DNA of 64,000 bases from Micrasema longulum (Eukaryota; Arthropoda; Insecta; Trichoptera; Brachycentridae). The notes beneath the pieces were generated by a model. That model saw only the letters and a program-made list of their open reading frames with translations. It had not been told where the DNA came from and did no database searches. This document shows positions 1-11,204 of this stretch, piece by piece (within the stretch, counting starts at the first letter, position 1; each line of letters opens with the position of its first letter). The stretch lies in NCBI GenBank assembly GCA_022494885.1, contig JAGVSM010001430.1, positions 297,846 through 361,845 of the forward strand. Direction: 5' to 3'. Position numbers and translations under genes: made by a program.

Positions 1-125
1 AAACTCAAAGATTGTTACTTAACTAAATGTTATTAAATATTTGTAAATAAATACTTAAAAACTTTTCTATATCTACCGGCTTCAAAACGTACCCGTCTCT
101 TCGTTAGGACACCAATTAAACCAAC
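1..125 (-). repeat. Dispersed repeat family D, copy 1
   Basis: This stretch reads, on the minus strand, as a family D repeat: a TTTAATTGGTGTCC box, a short GAGACG...CG hairpin, a GAAG/GAAAC box followed by CCGGTAGA, then an AT-rich arm with TATTTAATAACATTTAG. The same order recurs near 26.2, 35.9, 44.1, 51.8, 55.1 and 55.4 kb. A plus-strand piece of the same family (TATGGTGAAGGTGTA) follows at about 228-270, so two copies lie head to head. The left end is cut by the window edge. It is non-coding; the class is unknown. Confidence 0.6.
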
Positions 126-984
126 ATGCATTGATATGTTCATAATTTAATCAGTGCATGTTTATCCTAATCAGTACATGTGCCTATTAAAATGCATGCC
201 GTGTTGGTTTTATATTTTTGTGCAACAACTATGGTGAAGGTGTAGTGTTTAACATGTTACCAAACAATATTAAAAATAGCGAGTTAAATACAGGAGTGAG
301 ACGATTGCTCAAATTCTGGCTAATGGAAAGAAAGTTTTTGTATTAGTGATTGTTTTTCATTTTTATTAATGTTATGTAATATGGTATAATATGTAATGTT
401 TTTCAAATAAAATTATGATGAATGTAGGTTAAGTATGACAAATCGAAGCAATATAAATTAGAACCTACCGACAAGTTGTACGTTTACAATTCAGCAAGAC
501 TTAAGTTGTAAGACAATAGTGTAAATGTTTTGGGAAAAAAAAAATTATGCTTAAGACATATTTTTTTGTCGAGTGTTACTGTTGCGTCGTTCAACTGTTA
601 GTTGAATGTGTATTCAATATTTCATTCAATGACACAATTGAGCAATGATTGCATTATAATATGTATAAGAGTAAACTTTTTAAATATATTGTAAAATCAA
701 CATTGATTCCAATACAATACAGAAATAGAAACCTGTTTTTACAGATATTTACAAATTTAGTATTTTATACATTTGTTAATGTCTTATTATCTTTCAAAAT
801 TAGAAACGTTTCACACTTGAATTCATTCTAGCAACCTCAAATTAAAACGGTGACATAAACGTTTGGAAACATAATGAAACGTTAAACAGTTTTTTGGCCA
901 TCTTATCTGCTAATAATACCTTAATTTTATTATGATTTATATTTTGATGTTAATAAGTTATGTTAAAAATTGATATTCACTTGG
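126..984. other. AT-rich intergenic stretch
   Basis: Apart from the short plus-strand family D piece at 228-270, I see no gene, RNA or repeat structure here. The small ORF at 649-831 has no recognisable domain and is a chance frame. Confidence 0.6.
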
Positions 985-1215
985 TACAAAAAGCTACTAA
1001 GAACTGCTGAAATTAAGGTCTTTAGGTCCATTACTGGAAAAACGGTCTTAGACCGAATCCGTCATGCGTTAATTAGAGATACGTGTGAAATAGGATATAT
1101 CATGCAATGGAGCAGATCCAGACGAAGATATTGGAGGAACCAAGCGAGCGGGATGAGCAGAGACCTGCAAGATTACCAACTAGTTTTCTGTAACAAAGAT
1201 CTTAGGATCTCTTAA
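985..1215 (+). pseudogene. LINE ORF2 C-terminal remnant
   Basis: The translation carries a pattern typical of the C-terminal part of RTE/CR1-like retrotransposon polyproteins in insects: 'RTAEIKVFRSITGKT', then 'LDRIRHALIRDTCEI', then a basic 'SRSRRRYWRNQASGMSRD' segment. In intact relatives this region follows the reverse transcriptase and reads roughly K-x-LR-x-I-x-GKT-x-RDR-x-RN, then W-x-x-H-V-x-R-M. The fragment lacks all reverse transcriptase motifs, so it is a 5'-truncated, inactive remnant. The clade cannot be fixed from this piece. Confidence 0.6.
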
Positions 1216-1689
1216 AAGATGAAGAAAACGAAAAGGAAGAAGATATACGTAATTAATTAAAATAGACTCTTTTTTCCAAATATCCGAATTTTTACGATTA
1301 TCTGAATGAGACCCAGTATCAATTTATTCAGATAATTGGAATATTTTGATTTAGATTAAGATGTTTGATTTTCGTAATAAAAATCTTCAAGAAGCTACAC
1401 TTAACTTTCAATAAGAAGAAGGGACCCTCTCTATCAACAATATTATAGAGGCATTCCTTTGAGAACTTTTTATGGAAACTGCAAGTGGTTTTGTTTGGAA
1501 AAAAACATGGAAGGCCATGTATGGAAATTACAATATTATAACTATGCATGTTTATTAAAATACCGTATTCTCATTTTACTATTCGCACCCAAAGTTTATG
1601 TTTAAACGCTTTCTTAAATTTGTACATTGCAACATATATTGGTAATTTAATACATGATGCTCTCGCGCTTTAGATGCAGAAAAGAAATA
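1216..1689. other. AT-rich stretch without features
   Basis: No coding, RNA or repeat signal was found. The minus-strand ORF at 1328-1549 has no recognisable motif. Confidence 0.55.
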
Positions 1690-1778
1690 TAAACCCTGTC
1701 GACCCAGCCAGGACTTGAACCCAAGACCTCACACATTTCAAGCAAATGCTTTTACCAGAACACGACGGGGTGGAGAAA
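1690..1778 (-). repeat. tRNA-derived SINE head
   Basis: On the minus strand this reads like a tRNA gene head. An A-box-like TCTGGTAAAAGC lies near 1755, and a good B box (GGTTCAAGTCC) lies near 1710-1720, spaced about as in a tRNA. The acceptor stem does not close, so this is a tRNA-derived retroposon head rather than a tRNA gene. The body and 3' end are not clear. Confidence 0.5.
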
Positions 1779-1889
1779 TCAGTTGATTTCATTTTTAATA
1801 AGTTTATTTGATAGCAATCTAGTCCAAGATGGTTCTTGATTCTGGTCGGAAATTAATAAAATATTGATATTTATGAATTTATGAATTTA

Positions 1890-2330
1890 TATATCTTCTT
1901 CACCCTTCTGTCCTCCACTGCTGGATATACGCTTATTCCGTATTCTTCCATTTCTTTCGGTCGGTTTCTACGCTATGTTGTCGGACCATCTTTTTTGAGG
2001 TCTTCCAACGCCTCGCTTATTCTCCCAAAATCTCCATCTAGTCATCATCTCCATCTCTAAGTTTAGGGGTTCATCTTATGGGATCTTGTCTTGCTACATG
2101 TCCTGACCATTGCCACTTCAGTCTTGCTACGCGATCCATAATATCCGCTATTTTGGTTCTGTTTCTGTTTCTAATTTTCTGATTTCTTATTCTGTCTCTT
2201 GGGCTTATACAAAGCATGGATTGCTGTGAGCATTTGAGACTTTCTACATTTCTACTTGTGAGAACCATGGTCTCCAATGCAAATGTAGTCAATTTATACA
2301 AATATGTATGCACATAATTATGTTGTTTTA
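1890..2330 (-). pseudogene. RTE-like LINE ORF2 C-terminus (degenerate)
   Basis: Minus-strand translation gives 'SPRDRIRNQKIRNRNRTKI' followed by 'MDRVARLKWQWSGHVARQ'. This is the signature C-terminal tail of RTE-like retrotransposon polyproteins (RDRIRNEEIRRRT, then A-x-LKWQWAGHVAR). Related tails with better preservation occur at 42.0-42.4 kb (minus) and 40.2-40.5 kb (plus). A run of GAAGAA-type sequence at 1895-1905 marks the 3' end. The reading frame is broken below 2071 and no reverse transcriptase is present. Confidence 0.75.
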
Positions 2331-3813
2331 CTAGAATCGTATTTAAAAATTTTTTTTTAGTAAGGCCAAACGTAGCCTTTACAGGGCACTGCAGGTTGAA
2401 TAAACACCTTTCTTTAATGAAACTTTTAGAAACTTCTCGTTGTAGGTTCTGCTGTGCAAATGAGGAAACACCTATGCAAATTCTATGTGAATATGATGCT
2501 TAACATTAAAAAGAAAGCCTCATCCTCGGGGGACAGCTAATTTAACACGAGGATGTTAAATAACTCGCCCCCTATCTAATAGCTAGATATTTTACGGATC
2601 TGGGCTTTGGGGGGGAGATTTAGCAAAATGAAAACTCTCACCTTCCGCACAGTAGCCAGGCTCTTTATAGACCTGGGTTTGGACGGCAAAAACTATTCAC
2701 CTCTTAAAATAATAATAAAATAGGGCTTAACGTTTTTAAAATGCACTTATGCAGGGTATTATATTTCTCTGTGCGTTTCTCAAGTTTTATGGCTTCATTA
2801 GAGATTGTTTTATGTCTAGGTAAGCTTCTGATATTGGTAAATTTAAAACTAAAGAATGACGTATGTCGTGACGAAACAACATTCACACCTGATACCAACT
2901 TTAAATCAGTCAAACTTACCAGATACAACTATTAAACGCTCACTTTATGTGACACATCGAAATGTCTATGTATATTCAAAGCGCTGGGATTTTTTTTTAT
3001 ACCCCGATTGAGACATTAGAAGTGCTTTCAATATCGGAGCCACTCACGACTTCCTGAGAAGAGTAATAAAAATGGGAGATTACAATTTACTACTTTATAA
3101 TAATATTACATTTATTGGAATTTGACTACGTGTATGTACTGCACATAGTAGGTACAATCCTCTATCTACATTTAAGACAGTATATATATATGTTTATAGT
3201 ATCAAATCGAACTCGTTATTTATATTTATGTTTTAACCTTTTGCTATGTACTTGTAGATGCACAAAAAAATACCTTTTAAAAAATTACTTCAAATAAAGT
3301 AAAATAAGTCATAAACAGCAAGTTTAGGGAAAAATATGTATAATCTTATAAAAAAATACCTTGGTAACAATGAATTACAAAAATTATTTGTCATTTTTTT
3401 TAACCCATTTCAAATTGTATGTAACGTGTAGAAAATGTTTATATTGTTTGGGTGCCTACATGTATTTAAAAAAAATTGTATCAAGTACTTACACATACTT
3501 CTGAGAAAAAGAAATGCTGACCAGCATATCTTGCGGCCCTTTTTTTTTTCTTTTATTCAGGAAACATTTAGTTCAATTACATAGTTTAATAAAACTAGAC
3601 TTATCTCTTATGGCCCAGTGAAGTTTCCATATTATACTTCATGCTTAGGTTTTCAATTATCAAATTTTTTTTTTAAGTTCAAAAAACAAAAGCAGTTTAA
3701 AAATTTAAATCATAGTTAAAAAGGTTATGTCAACATTTTAAAGTTAGTATTTACATCAATAAAACTAGTTAAAAAGTAAGAATTAAAATAAATACGAATA
3801 AATCTGGTTTGAC
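2331..3813. other. AT-rich stretch, short GC-richer patch
   Basis: No gene is supported. A GC-richer patch lies at about 2515-2695, with CCTCATCCTCG and GAGGATG forming a weak inverted pair; I cannot assign it. Overlapping ORFs at 2704-2935 on both strands are mutual shadows without domains. The rest is AT-rich with short A and T runs. Confidence 0.5.
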
Positions 3814-3923
3814 GTTACGCTTAAGCATAGTGGTAGAATAATGATAGGAATACTATCATCAGTCCACCACTATAATAAGGATGATTTTCCCATCCATATA
3901 ACACCACTACGCCTAGGCGTAAC
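3814..3923. mobile_element. Short foldback (MITE-like) element
   Basis: Terminal inverted repeats of 21 bp flank about 110 bp. The left end at 3814-3834 begins GTTACGCTTAAGC, and the right end at 3903-3923 finishes GCCTAGGCGTAAC. They match at 18 of 21 positions. An inner inverted pair (AGTGGTAGAATAATGATAG with CTATCATCAG...CCACT) extends the fold. There is no coding capacity. I see no certain target-site duplication and therefore assign no superfamily. Confidence 0.55.
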
Positions 3924-4147
3924 TTTATATCAGGTACATAAGATAGGCCCATTTTTTTATATTTTTTTATTATTTTAAGAATTTACCCACCTGTTTCTGA
4001 GATGTAACTCAGCGCTGTAAAGTTCATACAATTAATTAATATCTTTGCAACTACTATAAATATTACCACAATTTTTTCGTAATCTTCAGGCAAACGTGAT
4101 ATCACGTATTTAGGTTTATAAGATTTTTTTTTAGTATATAATAAATA

Positions 4148-4316
4148 TTTGCGTTCTTATGATTTACTCAAATATTTAATTTGGAGGGGTATTTTCAACG
4201 AGTTGTAAATAGCTAACTATTAGAAAATGGAATCGAGTTGGGGCAGAGTGGGATTCGAACCACGGACCTTTGGACTGTGAGTCCGAGACACTAGTCACAG
4301 GACCACAACCCGATCA
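4148..4316 (-). mobile_element. tRNA-derived SINE, family A
   Basis: Read on the minus strand it begins GGGTTGTGGTCCTGTGAC, continues with an A-box-like TGACTAGTGTC and a B-box-like GGTTCGAATCCC, and then runs into a conserved body (ATTTTCTAATAG, CAACTCGTTGAAAAT) ending near ACGCAAATATTTAT. The same head plus body occurs at 17.6, 26.9, 36.0 and 39.8 kb, which supports a defined SINE of about 170 bp rather than a tRNA gene. It would be transcribed by RNA polymerase III and mobilised by a LINE. Confidence 0.75.
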
Positions 4317-4979
4317 AACTTTAAAATAAATATTTTGTCCATTGGGATCTCTCAAAATGACACAATATTGAGAGTTAGTGATGTAATCCAATTAGATCAG
4401 TAAGCAAAACACACATACAACTTTTATAAGATGAAAAGAGAGGGTGATTATTTTCTAAGCTCGAATTAACTCAAGGGAGTTTTTCAACACAGTATGTTAG
4501 TGGTTAAAAAAAGCTGCATTCTCCTTTAAATGGATGTAATAAGTAACATTGATGAAAACATAATGATAATTTCGGTGCAATAGGCTAAAACAATTTAAAT
4601 AAACTTTTCAATTTTGTTCACAGTCATCTCCTATCTTTTATTATTTCCTGAATGTAAAAATAAAAAAATCACTTCCTCAAATTTCATAAAATATTTTGAT
4701 TATAATACTATTTCAACTAGCCATAATCTAATAATTTTCCTTGAAAATGGGAATCAATTACTATACAAACAGAGTTTAGACCATGGAACTTTTTAATTGT
4801 AAAGTGTCTGCGTGGTTATACAAATGAAACTTTGTAAAATCTTATAAGTAGGACTCCTATTTCCATTTTTAACTCAATAAATTTCTATCAACCACGCATA
4901 AATAATCAGGTTTTGTCTAAACAATACAACAGGGGGGCTATCAGAGGTATAAAGAGGGGAGTCGCATAAAACGTCCATT
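4317..4979. other. AT-rich stretch without features
   Basis: No supported gene or repeat. The ORF at 4614-4796 shows no domain. Confidence 0.55.
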
Positions 4980-5060
4980 TTGAAACGTTTTTTACGTCAG
5001 ATATTAATGTGCTCAATAAGTTTTTCTGGGTTATTATGCCGTGTGTCGTTAGAACTAATT
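4980..5060 (+). repeat. Diverged arm of the 5.3 kb palindrome (family H)
   Basis: This resembles the outer part of the palindrome at 5259-5469. AACGTTTTTTACGTCAGATA and then GTTATTATGCCGTGTGTCGT correspond to the reverse complement of the palindrome's right flank (ACGTTATCAATATG...GGTGATACCGTGTGCGTT). It indicates an additional, older copy or a duplicated arm. ORFs crossing it (4980-5234) look spurious. Confidence 0.5.
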
Positions 5061-5258
5061 ATTTGTATAAATCTTCAAGTACAAATTATAAATGCTTTGC
5101 CGGACTTTTTGCTAAAAGTAATATCTTTCAGCAAACCAAAAACCAGACCGGTCAAAAGAAAAGTTGGTCCAAAATTCGTACTAAAAACCAAAAAATACAT
5201 AAAAAGATACATACATGAAAAAACCGTTTTTTAATGGGCAGATAAAGCTTGCACATAT

Positions 5259-5469
5259 TAATATGTTTCTTTTTTTTGGGTGATGCCGTGTGTGTTAGAT
5301 TTGTTCCGACGTTTCGGCTACTATTGCAGGATCCATCTTTAGGGTAAACTGAAGAAGGTAGGGTGAAGGTAAACTTCAGTTTACCCTAAAGATGGCTCCT
5401 GCAATAGTAGCCGAAATGTTGGAACAAATCCAACGCACACGGTATCACCCAAAAAAGAAACATATTGAT
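5259..5469. repeat. Long palindrome, ~96-bp arms (family H)
   Basis: The left arm at 5259-5354 and right arm at 5374-5469 are near-perfect reverse complements around a 19-nt centre. The arms share landmarks such as GATTTGTTCC, GGCTACTATTGCAGG and TTTAGGGTAAACTGAAG. Inside the right arm, CTAAAGA, a GGCT/AGCC stem and GAAA follow each other in a hammerhead-like order (5386-5416). The sequence does not code. It could be a foldback element or a paired terminal repeat of a Penelope-like element. Confidence 0.8.
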
Positions 5470-6359
5470 AACGTAAAAAACTTCGCACCCACTTGCACAT
5501 ATTAACTTAAATAAAAGTACATTATGTTATACATATTGAAAGATGAGGAATGTGGAAACAGATAATGAGTTTAAAAGAAGAGAGAAAGAGAAACCAAGGA
5601 AAGAAAAGGAATAAAAATATGTTCATGAAAAAAAAAAACAATATACAGAGAGGTCAGGTGTCAAAGGATATATAGTAATTTTTCAGGCGTTTTTTGAAAG
5701 TGCATTTTTTATATGAAAAGGAAGCTCATTTTCGATACCTACAGACGCGTCAAATCGCATTACAGCGTCCATCATCAGGGTTGAGTTTTTTGTGTAGATA
5801 AATGAGGAACCTTAAATACTAAGGATCTGTACCGTGTTGCCGTTGATGCCGTCTATGAATTATAAGTTTAAGGCATAAGTTTCTTTTCGAGCTAATAATT
5901 TTAGGGAGATAGATGAGTCACCAAACTCGTTTGATAAAATAGGCGATCGAAATTTACAAACATCTTGACAATATCAACAGAAATGATAGGATGCGCTTGA
6001 AATTTTAAATTATCCTGGTCCCCTGTTATAAATAAACCACCTTAGCGTAGACTGTTAAGCGCTACCAATTTTAAATTGACAAGTTATAGACAGCAACTAT
6101 TGTGACACGGTACAAATCCTAAATAGCATGCGCGGTTGGTCCGTTCATAGAAAGCATGGAACCATTAGTTCCCCTAAATTAAAACAATAACTTTTATAAA
6201 AAAACATGTTTAATAAATTAATTATCAGTCTTAATTAATGCTAAATATTAAGATTACTTTTAAAAAAATAATGAAATAATAATTGGACTAATAATCGCGA
6301 TAAATTTCAGAGGAGTTTTACTATCACCTAGTGAAAAATGTTAAAAAGCAACGAAGCCC
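5470..6359. other. AT-rich stretch without features
   Basis: A purine-rich tract lies at 5560-5640. I see no gene, tRNA or clear repeat. Confidence 0.5.
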
Positions 6360-6620
6360 CCAAACACACCCATTTGCCAGCGCTGTCATGCGCGTACTGA
6401 TCAGCGCGTACTTGCTACTGGCTGGCTGCGTCTCGGGGAAAGAACGATCGCTGTGGAACCAAATTCGAAATTTTGTTCCAGCACCTTACTGAACGCGCAG
6501 TCCAGGCGCAGGCGCAGAGCAAAATTCTCAATAGACTGCGGAAGCAATCGAAACATACTGATACATTATTTTTCATGTTGTTTAGACGCAATGTGAACGC
6601 AACGCCACGCAGCACAGAAA
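6360..6620. other. GC/CpG-richer island
   Basis: About 260 bp is clearly richer in G, C and CpG than its surroundings. It includes an imperfect tandem GCGCGTACTGATCA / GCGCGTACTTG at 6389-6413. A 66-codon minus-strand frame (6415-6615) has no recognisable domain. It could be a promoter or enhancer, a non-coding exon, or an unrecognised repeat; nothing here decides between them. Confidence 0.35.
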
Positions 6621-7218
6621 CGGTTTAGGTATTTTGGCACTGAACATAATTTTATAATGATTATTTGGTGATGGAGTAGGAATACAAAATAAATTGTTTA
6701 ATTAAATTCAAACATTACATCAATAAAATGTTTATTTGGCATAAGAAAAAAGTTTATGATATATAATGACCACTTCTTTTTCGTTGAAACGTCAGATTTT
6801 TTACTATTTTGGTTTCTCTGCATTTTTGACTAATACGGGTATAATATAACGCCACAAAATATTTCGCAGTTATTGATTATATTATATATGGTACAGTTGG
6901 TTGATTTGTTATTTTAATTTTTTACTAGATATGTAAAATTATTGTTATTATTTCAAATTATATGTAAATAATTTTTAGTTTGTCTTTAATTTCATTGTAC
7001 ATTATTGGCATTTTATATTATTATGTACCAATTACTTATATGTTAATTTCTTTCACAATCAAAAACCCCACCACATGACCCTGCTTAGTATTAAATAATA
7101 ACACCAAACTTGATAATGAAAGCTGTAATGCGATCCAAAACATTGATAATTTATGCAAACGATACTCAGAAAAACGTAGTGTGCATGTAAACTACCGTGC
7201 AAATCCAAGCAATGACTT
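6621..7218. other. AT-rich stretch without features
   Basis: No supported feature. Confidence 0.5.
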
Positions 7219-7260
7219 ACGAATCTATAACCAAATTCATCAATTTGGTTATAGATTTGT
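7219..7260. repeat. Tight 19-bp hairpin
   Basis: ACGAATCTATAACCAAATT at 7219-7237 pairs with 7242-7260 at 18 of 19 positions around a 4-nt loop (CATC). The stem is shorter than an animal pre-miRNA usually needs. It may be the core of a decayed foldback element. Confidence 0.6.
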
Positions 7261-8412
7261 AAAAACTACTTTTATTTTAAGTCGTCCGGCAACTCGTTTT
7301 AAGGTTACTCTGTCATCACTAGAACTTTTACTGCATCATCACATGTATTTTTTTAAAGTCGTCAGTTAAAACATGATATTTTACTTTTTAACTAAACCAC
7401 TTTTTACAAAACAAAATTTTAGTAACTAAACAAGAAAATGACAATACTTACAAATTTAAAAAGTTTAGTTCGGGCTCTGTTGATTATTCAACATGTTGCA
7501 AATGTGATGACTGTAAAAAAAAAATACTTTATATTGTTTATTTTTACTTTTACATTATTTGTGATTTAATTGTTTATTTTTAGTTTCGAGTCTTGGGTTT
7601 TACAAAATAACTCCTATTTTTTATCTGACAGTCTTATTTTATACTATGTAACCAATTTATTAGAGGACATGATTTTTTTCTGAATGCAAGAACTACCACC
7701 TTAATGCCTCAGTTCTGGATTCTAAAACATCTCGATTCCCAAAATAAAATTATATCAGTGGGTAGATGTTAATAAAATTCAATGGAAAAATAATATCAAA
7801 ACAAACGATCGAATAAAATTTATGTATGATATTATATTTTATATTAGTAATAAATTAGCTGGTTTACGCATAGATACTAAATGTTTTTATATTGAGATTG
7901 AAGTGTTTTTTATACTTAATCATATTTTACGGTACCTTTCAAAATAATATTAAGCGCTTTTATAGCTATTAAACATTTAAGATTCATAAAAAGATGCCAT
8001 TATTTTGATCAATATTCATAATAATTCAGCTATGAATTAAGTTTGGAGATGTTTTATTTACTAAGCTGGGTCAAAAAAGGTTATCAGAGTTAGATTTCAT
8101 TAAAATGAAATTCGGTTTACGCAGTATTCAGAAAATTTGGTTTTATCAAATAACTAAGCTGTTCTAAAAATCATTTTTTCATTATTACGAAAATACTTGT
8201 ATTTAGATTATTGGATTACTGGTTATTCCAAATATGTGGATTTCAATATCACTCGTTATTTATTTCTATAATAAAATACTTGCAGATATAATATATCATA
8301 CAATTTTAAGTTGAGGTCTTAATAAAGAAGCTAAGTATAAAATGTTATAAGTGCTCTTAAAACGAATCTCCCACAACAATGGGGATACAGTGAAAGCATC
8401 CACCCCTTTTCC
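7261..8412. other. AT-rich stretch without features
   Basis: No gene or repeat could be supported on either strand. Confidence 0.5.
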
Positions 8413-8450
8413 GAAACTGTTCATAAAGACTTTTGTCTTTCTTCAGTTTC
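8413..8450 (-). repeat. Two-stem hairpin with hammerhead-like order
   Basis: GAAACTG (8413-8419) pairs with CAGTTTC (8444-8450), and AAAGAC (8425-8430) pairs with GTCTTT (8435-8440). On the minus strand this gives CTGAAGA, an AAAGAC/GTCTTT stem with an AAAA loop, then ATGAAC. The order resembles a degenerate hammerhead core (CUGANGA, stem II, GAAA), but the second box has GAAC instead of GAAA. It may equally be a chance hairpin. Confidence 0.4.
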
Positions 8451-10080
8451 GCATTTCACCATCAATTTTTTTAAAACTAATTAGGCGAAAATTTTATATT
8501 TATTTACAAACAAACCGCTAAAATTACAAAACAAAGAAACTTTAAAAGTTTTTATTGTACCACTCACTGCAGTATTGTCAATTTGTGATCAATCAAATAC
8601 ACATGGTCAGCACAATCACCTTTTTTCTAATTTTCCAGTATGACAGTGAAGGAATACAGTGTTAATTCCAAATTGAGACCGTGGTCGCATGCTTCAGATT
8701 CCGCATCGGAAAGAAAAATGAACGTAGTAATATAAAGAAATCAAACAACGATACATAACCCAAATACACAGAGGAAACATTGTAATAATTTGCCCTATAC
8801 ATCATGCACTTAAGCAACATAAGAAAAACAATAGGTATCTATACCAAATTACAGTGGAACATCAAATAATCAAGACACTACTGGCAAAACCCTAACACAG
8901 ATACTAACATGATCTCTATCGAACTCAAGTGAAATTACTTTTCGTCATAATACTGAATCCCTGAAAAAAAAGGGCAATAATGTATTAATTATAGAACGTT
9001 CAATACCGTGTCCCTCTTGAAAACTCTTCTGGAAGGACAGCCCGGGGATACGGCTCCTGCCAGCAGGACTCATTTAAGGTACGATTTGCATGACTGAATG
9101 AGGATCATCTTACTGGCAGTAGGGCGTGATTTCGCCATTTTATAAAAAAATTAACCCTTATGCCCGTACATGGATGCACACCTATTTTGCCCGGACTGAA
9201 CAAAGAAACATGATTAAAATATTTGCCAAGAAAAAAAAATGCACTGCATAATTCGTATTACGCCAAAAATTATTGTATCCAGCTAACAGTTCTTAAAACC
9301 ATCATGTACTTAATGAAAAAATGGGCGTCCTACCTGTAGGTCGTAAAGCCCTGATAATAAGACTTTGAACGTTCTATCATTAATTGCAAGATGCTGAAAT
9401 TTTGTAAATGTCCTCAAAATTTAAAAACTGCTTATTAAAATGTAATTTGTTTTCATATATGCGCAAAATACATTAACAAAAACCTACTTTAATTCTTGTC
9501 TAAATAAAATATTGATTTTTATCACTAAAATATTAATTTGTGATTATTTTATACTTAACAAAATGTGGGCATCGAAAAAGTTAAAATGTTGCGCCATCTG
9601 TTCCTAAATTTTAGTTTACATTAAAAAAATGTCAGTAGCTATAGAAATAAAGCATTTGTCGAAATAAATTATCTGTTCAAAACACATTGAGTGGTTGACA
9701 CAAGTCAGACATTATTAACAACATTGCATAACCTACGCCTAAACTTCATGTAACTAATCATAATAATTACTATCCAAATACCTTAAATTAGCATACTGTG
9801 GTAGCCATGTTATTTATTGTTCGGACAAATTAAAAAACAGCTCTTTTTTCAATATTCTATGTCCGGTAATTTTGAGTAATTTAGCTCCGGGGGATAATCA
9901 AACTGACCGGGAACAGATAGGAAAATGTTCTATCTGAAATACAATTATGTATTAAAATATCTATAACTTGTTGCGCATTGTGGGTTCAGAATTTATATCC
10001 ACGAACTTGTTTTTGGAAAACAAGTAAGACTTAGCATAAATAAAAACTTAAGATTTATCTGGTGAATTTGGCTACTATTA
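8451..10080. other. Mostly AT-rich; GC-richer patch at 9.0-9.2 kb
   Basis: No gene is supported. The patch at about 9010-9190 (CAGCCCGGGGATACGGCTCC, later TTATGCCCGTACATGG) shares short words with 21.4 kb (GACGGGCATAAGG) and may be an old dispersed repeat; the similarity is too weak to claim. Confidence 0.4.
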
Positions 10081-10500
10081 ATGAATTTCAATGTGACTGA
10101 ACTCTTGGTAAAAACACATTTGAATCCTGTTTACTGCATTAAAAAATATACCTTTTATACCTCCCAGGTATATTATTATTCCACGTATATTATTTTCAAC
10201 GGATGTCTTGAAATTTTTTATTTAAGTAAAGATTTACGTTTTTGGGGAAGTATTAGGCAATATCTTAAAATCTATAAAAAATCTATAAAAAATTATCAAA
10301 CTTTTAAAACTAAAATTAAAAAACATTTTAGACTCACCCCTTCCTAGACTCCATACCAAAGAATGTTTATTTTTTATTTTTAATTTACCTTGTTTATTTT
10401 TAATTTTAATTTTAATTTACTTTGTTTTAATTTACTTTGTTTTAATTTACTTTGTTTTAATTTACTTTGTTTATAAAAATAAAATAAAAATGTGAAACGA
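10081..10500 (+). mobile_element. Possible LINE 3' end with 15-bp tandem repeat
   Basis: The frame ending at 10347 closes with a lysine-rich 'YQTFKTKIKKHF', which resembles the last residues of Jockey-like ORF2 proteins (FK-x-x-x-KKHF). It is followed by a 15-bp tandem array (TTTAATTTACTTTGT, four perfect copies at 10411-10470, with degenerate units before it) and an AAATAAAATAAA tail. The order coding end, tandem repeat, A-rich tail fits a LINE 3' end. The coding evidence alone is weak. Confidence 0.35.
10411..10470 (+). repeat. 15-bp tandem repeat, 4 copies
   Basis: Four perfect head-to-tail copies of TTTAATTTACTTTGT lie here, preceded by diverged units from about 10381. Confidence 0.9.
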
Positions 10501-10640
10501 ACTCCCTCTCTAAACACAAGTATCTACTTTATTAGAGAGGTAGAAACGTTATATATAAGATGTTCTGTATATTTACCTATTTTGTATTTCAAAAATGTAT
10601 TTTGTAAAAAAAATAAAATATTAAAAAATCTAAATATCCT

Positions 10641-11095
10641 GCAACAGAGAGGGAAAATATTTTTGAGAAGGGAATTTGGAAGTCTAGGCGTTTACAGGGC
10701 TTATAAAATGTCATTGGCTTGTTTAATTGCCACTTTACATACTGTGTAACATTCACCATTCTGCCCATGTTTCAAGATCCACATTTACTCAACTCTTCCA
10801 TCTGTTGACTTTTGTAAAGTAAAGGAGCTGAAACCTTTATCATGTGGATGAGATTTGTCCGGCTGAACAGAATCTCCTACTAGGCAACGCCTGAAAACAA
10901 TTTTCCAATTTTTTTATCAGGTAGTTAATTCAACAATGATTGGGTATGTCCAAATGCTTGCAGACCAGCTGAATTTCCTCCCTAGGGAATTATTCACATA
11001 TAAATATGTTGCAACAGAGAGGGAAAACATTTTTGAGTCGACAGATGAAAGAGTTGAGTAAATGTGGATGTTTAAACATGGGCAGAATAGTAAAC
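10641..11095. mobile_element. Family E foldback element, composite copy
   Basis: Starts GCAACAGAGAGGGAAAA and continues through the family landmarks TACAGGGCTTAT, CATTGGCTTG, GCCACTTTACA and TGTGTAACATTCACC. A segment at 10758-10809 (CTGCCCATGT...CATCTGTTGAC) returns in reverse complement at 11037-11089, giving about 50-bp arms. Between them is a unique-looking middle that also occurs, inverted, at 12.56-12.66 kb. A second GCAACAGAGAGGGAAAACA start lies at 11011-11036. No transposase is visible, so this is a non-autonomous element. Confidence 0.7.
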
Positions 11096-11204
11096 CAATG
11101 CAGTGCCCTCGTTATCATTTTGGGTGACGATAGTGATACAATGATGGTGAAAAAACTAATCTAATTTTCTTAATTTTGTATAATTCTACATATTTTGAAG
11201 ATAT

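Noticed and set aside
4980..5234. 84-codon ORF rich in lysine
   Set aside because: It overlaps a diverged palindrome arm and shows no domain; the composition follows the AT-rich DNA.
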